Shown here: positions 23,147 to 28,487 of the stretch, piece after piece
Numbering within the stretch: position 1 is the first letter of the stretch
Layout: the number at the start of each line of letters is the position of its first letter
From: Anaerolineaceae bacterium
GTDB taxonomy: Bacteria; Chloroflexota; Anaerolineae; Anaerolineales; Anaerolineaceae
NCBI GenBank assembly: GCA_016927865.1
Contig: JAFGLU010000063.1
Coordinates: 1 to 37,288 of the forward strand
DNA length: 37,288 bases
Direction of reading: 5' to 3'
The notes under the pieces: generated by a model
The model's input: only the letters and a program-made list of their open reading frames with translations
Told to the model about the DNA's origin: nothing
The model's database searches: none
Program-made: the position numbers and the translations under genes

Positions 23147-23189
23147 GGGGCGTGTCCTTCCGAAATAATGTCAGGTGATGGAGAAAGTT

Positions 23190-23246
23190 CCTGAATTTGA
23201 GGTGTATGCGGGGTGCTTCGCACCCCGCATACACCTCAAATTCAGG
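23190..23246 (-). repeat. 27-bp perfect hairpin in the lipoprotein leader
   Basis: Arms 23190-23216 and 23220-23246 are perfectly complementary with only TTC between them, so the top is GCTTCGC. On the minus strand it lies between the promoter at 23284-23312 and the ATG at 23146, inside the 5' untranslated region, and no T tract follows. It is much longer than a usual terminator. It might be an attenuator, an RNA processing site or a small mobile palindrome. Confidence 0.85.
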
Positions 23247-23283
23247 CCTCTTCCACCTCTGGCCGAGCAGTAACGTTAAGTGA

Positions 23284-23312
23284 AGTCTAGCAGAGTCTCA
23301 AGCGGTTGGCAA
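23284..23312 (-). promoter_or_regulatory. Promoter of the SH3b lipoprotein gene
   Basis: TTGCCA (23307-23312), a 17-bp spacer and TAGACT (23284-23289) on the minus strand, giving a leader of about 130 nt that includes the 27-bp hairpin. Confidence 0.5.
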
Positions 23313-23338
23313 GCAAGTTTCGGCTCGCGAATACAAAA

Positions 23339-23365
23339 AACCGCGGAGATTTCTTCTCCGCGGTT
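23339..23365 (-). terminator. Terminator of the DUF2089/SHOCT-like operon
   Basis: An 11-bp stem (23339-23349 with 23355-23365) with a 5-nt loop. On the minus strand the stem runs into TTTTTTGTATT, a good intrinsic terminator just behind the SHOCT-like gene. Confidence 0.85.
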
Positions 23366-23386
23366 CTATCATCATGCTTACATGTC

Positions 23387-23788
23387 CTATTCCAGGAAAA
23401 CCTCAACGTGTTCACCGTCTTGCTCGTCCACCACATCCACAATTTGCCCTACTTCACCAGAAGCAATCGCCTCGGATAACATATCCATATCCAGGCCTTC
23501 CACTTCTGGGGCAAAGCGGCTGCCCATCTTCAACCCAACGTTGACCAGGCTCATCGGCAGGCGCACATTCACCCGCGGTTTCCCGGTGTTGGTGTCCGTC
23601 ACCCGCACACGCAACCAGCGCGGTTTACGCCCTTGCGTCGTGCTCATCTCATTCATCACGATACCTGCCACGCGGCCTTCATCGCCCCCCTCTTCCAACG
23701 CCTCCAAAAGGCCTGCCGCGTCTTCTGCTGTTATTTTACCCTCTTGCACCATCTGCAAGATTTTCATCCGTTCTTCCATCGTAGCCAT
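23387..23788 (-). CDS. SHOCT-like domain protein
   Basis: A 133-residue soluble protein. Residues 4-32 (MEERMKILQMVQEGKITAED then AAGLLEAL) form the SHOCT-like helical hairpin found at the N-terminus of YvlB-type proteins, and the rest alternates beta strands (LRVRVTDTNTGKPRVNVRLP) with an acidic end (VVDEQDGEHVEVFLE). The central strands resemble the start of DUF4097 adhesin-like domains. Function unknown; the SHOCT motif is thought to mediate oligomerisation or contacts. AAGGAG lies 6 nt before the ATG. It follows the DUF2089 gene by 47 nt, with a terminator behind it, so the two form an operon. A membrane or regulator partnership is plausible but unproven. Confidence 0.72.
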   Translation of the reverse strand: MATMEERMKILQMVQEGKITAEDAAGLLEALEEGGDEGRVAGIVMNEMSTTQGRKPRWLRVRVTDTNTGKPRVNVRLPMSLVNVGLKMGSRFAPEVEGLDMDMLSEAIASGEVGQIVDVVDEQDGEHVEVFLE

Positions 23789-23835
23789 TGGTAACTCCTT
23801 GATCGCCTAATTCATATCCAAACGAATCGACGTGC

Positions 23836-24300
23836 CTACTCGGCCTTTGCTTCCTCGCGCACGCCCTTCAGGCGCCGCTTGGCTTCAGTCATATCAATCA
23901 AGCCCTTTTCCAAATCTTCCAGGATCCGTTTGCGCTCAGCAGGGCCAGGCAAAACTGGAGCAGCAGGCTGCGCTTCTTCGCGAGCCGGCTCGTAGCCCAT
24001 CGCCCGCAGAATATCGTTCATGCGGTTGCGCAATGTTGGATATGACAGGCTCAATTCTTCTTCCATCCGGTTAAACCGACCTTCGCAGCGCACAAAGGTC
24101 AGCAGAAATTGCAGCTGCTCGGTCGTCAGCCGGGAAAACGGCAGCAACCATTTGAGCTGCTCAGGCGTGAATGCCCCCTGCGTCGATCCAACCGAAGGCT
24201 GGAAGCTACCCTCGATCGAAGTGGCACAAGATGGGCAATGCAGGCGCGTCACCGTCAAGTCGCCCCCACAAACCGGGCATTTCGTCAATAATGGATTCAT
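23836..24300 (-). CDS. DUF2089 zinc-ribbon / HTH-like protein
   Basis: A 154-residue protein with an N-terminal zinc ribbon (Cys8, Cys11, Cys22, Cys25: CPVCGG and CPSCATS), then a helical region with a probable helix-turn-helix (FNRMEEELSLSYPTLRNRMN, about 80-100), and a C-terminal SHOCT-like hairpin (RILEDLEKGLIDMTEAKRRL). This is the DUF2089 layout, usually read as a DNA-binding regulator. Start: ATG 24300 has GGGAG 7 nt upstream; the longer frame adds 26 unrelated residues. It sits behind a near-consensus promoter and is followed by a protein with a similar SHOCT-like hairpin, suggesting the two proteins interact. Confidence 0.78.
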   Translation of the reverse strand: MNPLLTKCPVCGGDLTVTRLHCPSCATSIEGSFQPSVGSTQGAFTPEQLKWLLPFSRLTTEQLQFLLTFVRCEGRFNRMEEELSLSYPTLRNRMNDILRAMGYEPAREEAQPAAPVLPGPAERKRILEDLEKGLIDMTEAKRRLKGVREEAKAE

Positions 24301-24399
24301 TACTTTTCTCCCTTCCCTCTCGTCTTTTCCGTCAATTCCAATGGCTTTCCACCAACTTAGCCCAAAGGAAGTTGACAACGCATTGATTTTCTAAAGCAT

Positions 24400-24427
24400 A
24401 TTATAGCAATAATTTTAATTTTGTCAA
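24400..24427 (-). promoter_or_regulatory. Near-consensus promoter of the DUF2089 operon
   Basis: TTGACA (24422-24427), a 16-bp spacer and TGC-TATAAT (24400-24405) on the minus strand: both hexamers perfect plus an extended -10. It is the strongest promoter in the window. A 9-bp palindrome GTTGACAAC (24371-24379) lies about 15-20 nt past the expected start and could be an operator. Confidence 0.75.
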
Positions 24428-24474
24428 TAGGGAGTTTAATTTTATTAATAATTACCAAGGATTATTTAAATCAA

Positions 24475-24498
24475 CCGGCCCCGGATATCCGAGGCCGG
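24475..24498 (-). terminator. Candidate terminator of the radical SAM/DUF6504 operon
   Basis: A G/C-rich stem (CCGGCC 24475-24480 with 24493-24498, then an inner CGG/CCG) followed on the minus strand by A/T-rich sequence without a strict T run, 26 nt behind the DUF6504 stop. Confidence 0.5.
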
Positions 24499-24523
24499 AA
24501 ACAAACCCCTACTCAATAGAGGG

Positions 24524-24892
24524 CTAACCACCCTTGCGTTCGCCATATAAAACCCAGTGCCCTTTTCGATCACCAGCATTCCCCGGAGAGCGGTCGTAAT
24601 ACACCTCAAAAATCCGTCCACACTCTACCCGCACACGAAAATAATACCTACCCACGCCCCACGAGCCACGCAGCCTTGCTCGCGCCGCGTGTTCTGGCTG
24701 CATGTTGCGCTCCATTTTTCCCCGACGTCGAAAGTCGCGCCACTCTGCCAACAATTCGATTACCCGAAAATGCTCCCCTGCCCAGGTAAACCCGTTTGGG
24801 CAAGGCGGGTCTTTCTCCAACAACGGTGGCAGGTCGAAATCAACCTCGATGGCTTCAGAAATAAACCGAAAAGAAAGCGGTTCTAGTTCCAC
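24524..24892 (-). CDS. DUF6504 small protein
   Basis: A 122-residue protein resembling DUF6504: hydrophobic/aromatic motif GFTWAGEHFRVIELLAEWRDF, a spacer, then GVGRYYFRVRVECGRIFEVYYDRS and GHWVLYGE. By family knowledge such domains occur alone or at the C-terminus of Y-family polymerase-like proteins (ImuB), which hints at DNA repair. It starts with GTG at 24892, 10 nt before the upstream radical SAM gene ends (24883), so it is translated by coupling. Its gene partner supports a DNA-related role. The family call is from memory of the motif pattern and is moderately sure. Confidence 0.65.
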   Translation of the reverse strand: MELEPLSFRFISEAIEVDFDLPPLLEKDPPCPNGFTWAGEHFRVIELLAEWRDFRRRGKMERNMQPEHAARARLRGSWGVGRYYFRVRVECGRIFEVYYDRSPGNAGDRKGHWVLYGERKGG

Positions 24893-26058
24893 AATCCCAA
24901 TTGTACCGCAGGTCGCTGCCCGTCCAACAGGATGAAAGGTGCAGCCCGCCCAATGGGTACGCCCAGGTTCTTCAAGTCTTCTACCGAACGCAAATTATTC
25001 TTTCGCCGGGCATCCATGATCGCTTTCGCGCCAACCGGCCCCACGCCTGGGATTCGCAGCAAGTCCCGCCGGTCAGCCTTGTTAACCTCCAGCGGCATCT
25101 CGCTCAAGTTGGCCTTTGCCCAAGCCATCTTCGGATCGACATCAATCGGCAAATTCCCCTCTCCGGCGAAGGGCAGTTCCTCCAGGTCAAAGCCATAATC
25201 CCGCAAAAGGAACGACGCTTGATACAACCGGTGTTCCCGCCAGGGATTACAGGCAGTCCGATCTTCAAAAGGGGTATCCGGTGTTGGCGAAAATCCCGAA
25301 AAATAGCCCCTTGCCAGGCGCACGTTCTGGTTCAACCAGGCCAAAGTCTGCAATAGTTCCAAGTCACTCTCTCCCACCGCCCCCACCACAAACTGCGTGG
25401 TGGTCGAAGGCCAGCGCCCCTTCCATCCCTCGTGTCCTGGCCGTTCACGCCGGATCTGCTCCACCCAACGGAGCGGTTGCAGAAGCTCTTCAATGAACAC
25501 CTTCTGAGGAGCCATGGCATGTAAACGGTTTGTGTTCGGGCCCTCCAGATTCACCGACACCCGGTCCGCCAGTTGCATGGCTCGCTCCACCTGAGAGAAT
25601 TCCACTCCCGGCATTAGCTTCAAATGTACATAGCCCTGGTAGTTAAGTTTACGTCGCAAATATTCAATGGTGGCAATCAGCCGGTCCTCAGTCCGCACTC
25701 CGCCTGCGGCAACGCCCGAACTGAGGAATACGCCATCCACCACCTTCTTCTTGGTCAGACGGTCAACAGCCTGGGCCAATTCTTCCGGCTGAAAGGTAAC
25801 CCGTCGAAAGTCCCGCCCCGCCCGAAAAGCGCAGTAGTTACAGTTCCGCTCGCAAGCCGAGGTCAACAGAGATTTCAGCACCGGCATCCGTTTACCGTTT
25901 GGTAAACAAACCATGCTAATCGGCAACCCTTCACTCGGGTCTTCGCAGTCCTTTCCGCTGAAAGATTCCTTCTTCCCTGCCGGTAACCCAGGAATCGAAT
26001 CGTCGACTTCCACATCCATTTCATGCTTGATCAAAGCTAGCTTTTCAAAAGTGTCCAT
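24883..26058 (-). CDS. Putative DNA modification/repair radical SAM protein
   Basis: A 391-residue radical SAM enzyme. The 4Fe-4S motif is C-x3-C-x2-C in TSACERNCNYCAFRAGRD; barrel segments include DGVFLSSGVAAGG, VHLKLMPGVEF and RVSVNLEGPN; the C-terminus is a helix-hairpin-helix (LLRIPGVGPVGAKAIMDARR) that usually contacts DNA. This matches the TIGR03916 type, named a putative DNA modification/repair radical SAM protein and often paired with a UDG-superfamily protein (TIGR03915); none is encoded in this window. Reaction and substrate are unknown. ATG 26058 is chosen because GGGAG lies 8 nt upstream, behind a promoter; longer frames start inside a G-rich intergenic tract. Co-transcribed with the DUF6504 gene (10-nt overlap). 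Confidence 0.85.
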   Translation of the reverse strand: MDTFEKLALIKHEMDVEVDDSIPGLPAGKKESFSGKDCEDPSEGLPISMVCLPNGKRMPVLKSLLTSACERNCNYCAFRAGRDFRRVTFQPEELAQAVDRLTKKKVVDGVFLSSGVAAGGVRTEDRLIATIEYLRRKLNYQGYVHLKLMPGVEFSQVERAMQLADRVSVNLEGPNTNRLHAMAPQKVFIEELLQPLRWVEQIRRERPGHEGWKGRWPSTTTQFVVGAVGESDLELLQTLAWLNQNVRLARGYFSGFSPTPDTPFEDRTACNPWREHRLYQASFLLRDYGFDLEELPFAGEGNLPIDVDPKMAWAKANLSEMPLEVNKADRRDLLRIPGVGPVGAKAIMDARRKNNLRSVEDLKNLGVPIGRAAPFILLDGQRPAVQLGLWN

Positions 26059-26080
26059 CGATCCCGCTCCCTGGTATTGC

Positions 26081-26108
26081 TTTATACCCATGTATCTACT
26101 CTCCACAA
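26081..26108 (-). promoter_or_regulatory. Promoter of the radical SAM/DUF6504 operon
   Basis: TTGTGG (26103-26108), a 16-bp spacer and TATAAA (26081-26086) on the minus strand; the -10 is followed by GGGAG (26067-26071) and the ATG at 26058. Confidence 0.5.
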
Positions 26109-26184
26109 TTGGACTTTTCACCATTGGTTTGAGTAGTTTGACAATGCCACTTTCAAACGCCATGGCCTCTAAACTCGGGTGTTG

Positions 26185-26204
26185 CCCCCACCCTACCCTC
26201 CCCC
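26185..26204 (-). other. G-quadruplex motif (minus strand)
   Basis: Four G runs of 5, 3, 3 and 5 separated by 1-2 nt on the minus strand, about 75 nt upstream of the radical SAM -35. Confidence 0.7.
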
Positions 26205-26239
26205 GGCAACCAAGATGTTCAATCACTTAAGCGTTTTGC

Positions 26240-26310
26240 CGGGGGAGGGAAAGAATTCTGCAAAAGTGAGGGGCTGAAAGCCCCTCACTTTTGCGAAATC
26301 TTCTCCCCCG
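26240..26310. repeat. Long imperfect inverted repeat
   Basis: A perfect inner stem of 15 bp (26260-26274 with 26280-26294, 5-nt loop) and a perfect outer stem of 8 bp (26240-26247 with 26303-26310), joined by imperfect pairing. A small GCCG-TTT-CGGC hairpin adjoins at 26310-26320. No T tract follows on either strand. Confidence 0.8.
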
Positions 26311-26373
26311 CCGTTTCGGCGCTCTGACGAGAGCCCCGCCCCTGAGACAAAATTTTGCGAGTTTTTTGCCAGC

Positions 26374-26399
26374 GGGGAGGGGTGGGGGTGGGGGTGGGG
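26374..26399 (+). other. G-quadruplex motif (plus strand)
   Basis: Five runs of 4-5 G separated by single A or T bases, a very strong predicted quadruplex with one-base loops. Confidence 0.8.
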
Positions 26400-26583
26400 C
26401 CAAGAGCTCGAAGTTTTAAAGTGACATTGCCAAAGTAGTTACACATCCATAATAGATCATATTTTCTATTATGTCAAGCAAAATTTTTCATCCCCTATTC
26501 CCACCAGGATCAAACCCAACTAATTGGTTCTCTCACCAAGTTGGCGAGTTATTTAGCAATAAGACCTCTAGGCTCCAGTGGCC

Positions 26584-27255
26584 TCATTCCAGATTGATCG
26601 ACCGAATCCCATCCAACCCGGTCAATTCCTCTATCAACCCGTCCACAGTGTGTCCGTCGCGCAATCGAAATTGTAGAGCAATCTTCGACCGCTTATTATG
26701 CAAATCCTTGCGAATGCTCAAAGCGGGTTGCAAAACTGCATGCCGCTCAATGATTTCCCGGATTTTATTCAACATTTCCCGTTTATCCACGGTCGTAATG
26801 ATGATCTGAGAAAGGACAAGGTGACGGATGAATCGCTTTTCTACAAAATTGATCGCAATGAGCGTAACCATCAGGAGGCCTGTCGTGAAAGCCGCCGCCA
26901 GGTAATACCCCAACCCTACTGCCAGCCCCACAATTGCCATACTCCACATGGAGGTCGCTGTCGTCAAACCTTTCACATTCGGACCATATCGAATAATAGC
27001 CCCCACCCCCAGAAAACCAATGCCTGAAATGACTTGCGCCGCCAGCCGAGCCGGGTCTCCGTTTGGAGCGATGGCTCGGAACGCTATCGCCAGGTTGACC
27101 GATAAAACCATCGCCAACGCCGCGCCTACCACCAGGATAATATGCGTACGCAACCCTGCCGGCTGGTTGTTTCGCTCACGCTCATACCCCACCAATCCAC
27201 CGAGCACCGCCGCCGCCAGCAACCTGATAATGATTTCCTCATTGGCTATCATCAT
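26584..27255 (-). CDS. MgtC/SapB family membrane protein
   Basis: A 223-residue protein with four or five membrane helices in the first 150 residues and a soluble ACT-like C-terminal domain (about 150-223). MgtC family blocks: LGGLVGYERERNNQPAGLRT, ISGIGFLGVGAII and VKGLTTATSMWSMAIVGLAVG. In other bacteria MgtC supports growth under low magnesium and affects the F1F0 ATPase; the C-terminal domain is typical of the longer members. AAAGGAAA precedes the ATG. It stands alone, divergent from the PLP-enzyme gene with 122 nt between them, and no magnesium riboswitch is visible in that short leader. Confidence 0.88.
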   Translation of the reverse strand: MMIANEEIIIRLLAAAVLGGLVGYERERNNQPAGLRTHIILVVGAALAMVLSVNLAIAFRAIAPNGDPARLAAQVISGIGFLGVGAIIRYGPNVKGLTTATSMWSMAIVGLAVGLGYYLAAAFTTGLLMVTLIAINFVEKRFIRHLVLSQIIITTVDKREMLNKIREIIERHAVLQPALSIRKDLHNKRSKIALQFRLRDGHTVDGLIEELTGLDGIRSINLE

Positions 27256-27283
27256 TGTTTCCTTTCATTGCTATTCTTGAGTC

Positions 27284-27312
27284 ATTGTACTCCACAGCCT
27301 GTTTGCTCACAA
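27284..27312 (-). promoter_or_regulatory. Promoter of the mgtC-like gene
   Basis: TTGTGA (27307-27312), a 17-bp spacer and TACAAT (27284-27289) on the minus strand, 28 nt before the ATG. Confidence 0.55.
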
Positions 27313-27340
27313 CCCAGGCACTCATCCGTCCATCCCTCCA

Positions 27341-27370
27341 TTCACGCTTCATTCGATCCGGGGCTATAAT
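27341..27370 (+). promoter_or_regulatory. Promoter 7 nt before the PLP-enzyme start
   Basis: TATAAT (27365-27370) ends 7 nt before the ATG at 27378; TTCACG (27341-27346) is a moderate -35 at 18-bp spacing. The transcript should be leaderless or nearly so. Confidence 0.5.
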
Positions 27371-27377
27371 CAAGGTC

Positions 27378-28487
27378 ATGCCCATCTTTGATACCATCCT
27401 TAAGCCCACACTTCTACTCAACGAACCCGTTGCTCGCCACAACCTGCACCTCATGGCGAGCCGGGCTCGGTCTGCCAACGTGTCTTTCCGCCCCCATTTC
27501 AAAACCCACCAATCCCTGGAGATCGGCGAGTGGTTCCACGCAGAGGGCGTCACAACCATCACCGTTTCTTCGGTGGATATGGCCGAATACTTTGCCTCGG
27601 GCGGCTGGACCGATATTCTCCTGGCCTTCCCGGTCAACCTGCGTCAGATTACCGCCCTGGACACACTGGCTGCCCGTGTGCGCCTGGGTCTCCTGGTTGA
27701 GTCTGTCGAGACGGTGAATGCGCTTGCGGCGCGTCTCTCCCATCCGCTAGATATCTGGCTCAAGATCGATACCGGTACCGGCCGCACCGGGCTTTCCTGG
27801 CAAGACGTTCCAACTATTCAGGCGGTCATAACCGCCACCCTGGCCAGCCCTGCACTTCGCTTGCAGGGACTTCTTACCCATGCCGGCGCTACTTACAGCG
27901 CGTCATCGCCCGCCCAAGCTGCCGAAACTCACCAGCTTTCCACTGCCCGCCTGGCAGCATTGCGCCAGTCACTCACCGCGTCAGGCGCCCCGCCACTCCT
28001 CTTATCGGTGGGCGACACCCCCGGCTGCTCATTCCTCACCGACTTTTCTCCCGCCAACGAGATTCGCCCCGGCAATTTCATTTTCTATGACACCCAACAG
28101 TTAAGAACCAGCTCCTGCACGTGGGATCAAATCGCTGTAGCCCTGGCTTGCCCGGCCGTCGCGCTTCACCCCGAGCGTAGCGAAGTGGTCGTTTATGGCG
28201 GCGCCATCCACCTCTCAAAAGACTACACCGAAGTGGATGGAATCCGGCAGTATGGGTTAGTCTGCCTGCCCCGCGGCGATGGTTGGGGGCAACCGCTCGA
28301 AGGCGCCTACGTTGCCCGCCTGTCACAGGAACACGGCATTCTCCATGTTCCCCCGCCCGCTCTCGCCAGGCTGCGCGCCGGCGACCTTGTCTTCATCCTC
28401 CCCGCCCATTCCTGCCTCACCGTCCAGGCAATGGGCGCTTATGTGACCCTCACGGGCAAGAAAATCGAAATTCTCCGGGCACAATGA
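27378..28487 (+). CDS. D-threonine aldolase / D-serine dehydratase-like PLP enzyme
   Basis: A fold-type III (alanine-racemase-like barrel) PLP enzyme of 369 residues. The Schiff-base lysine is Lys42 in FRPHFKTHQS; the barrel shows IWLKIDTGTGRTGL and LLTHAGATY; the phosphate-binding part is SVGDTPGC. Near the end PAHSCLTVQ (His344, Cys346) is the metal site typical of D-threonine aldolases and eukaryotic-type D-serine dehydratases. It thus splits or deaminates a D-hydroxy amino acid; which one is open. The ATG at 27378 is set by TATAAT 7 nt upstream; the 41 codons before it overlap the mgtC promoter. Its stop overlaps the next gene's start as ATGA. Confidence 0.85.
   Translation: MPIFDTILKPTLLLNEPVARHNLHLMASRARSANVSFRPHFKTHQSLEIGEWFHAEGVTTITVSSVDMAEYFASGGWTDILLAFPVNLRQITALDTLAARVRLGLLVESVETVNALAARLSHPLDIWLKIDTGTGRTGLSWQDVPTIQAVITATLASPALRLQGLLTHAGATYSASSPAQAAETHQLSTARLAALRQSLTASGAPPLLLSVGDTPGCSFLTDFSPANEIRPGNFIFYDTQQLRTSSCTWDQIAVALACPAVALHPERSEVVVYGGAIHLSKDYTEVDGIRQYGLVCLPRGDGWGQPLEGAYVARLSQEHGILHVPPPALARLRAGDLVFILPAHSCLTVQAMGAYVTLTGKKIEILRAQ

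Larger units (their letters stand above)
26059..26583. other. Gene-free region with two G-quadruplex motifs and a long hairpin
   Basis: This 525-nt stretch between the radical SAM start and the mgtC-like stop shows no credible gene. It holds the radical SAM promoter, a G-quadruplex motif on the minus strand (26185-26204), a long hairpin (26240-26310) and a second G-quadruplex motif on the plus strand (26374-26399). The segment TTGCC followed by a G-rich tract recurs three times (minus strand near 26209, plus near 26236 and 26366), suggesting copies of one repeat. Confidence 0.7.

Noticed and set aside
26059-26226. N-terminal extension of the radical SAM protein to 26226
   Set aside because: It would cover a promoter and a G-quadruplex motif; GGGAG lies 8 nt before ATG 26058 and the conserved sequence begins there.
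27256-27377. Magnesium riboswitch before the mgtC-like gene
   Set aside because: The promoter lies only 28 nt before the ATG, leaving no room for an M-box or similar leader.
28283-28483. N-terminal extension of the DUF2298 protein to 28283
   Set aside because: It overlaps about 200 nt of the PLP-enzyme gene and is Arg/Pro-rich, whereas ATG 28484 gives an ATGA overlap and begins directly with a membrane helix.
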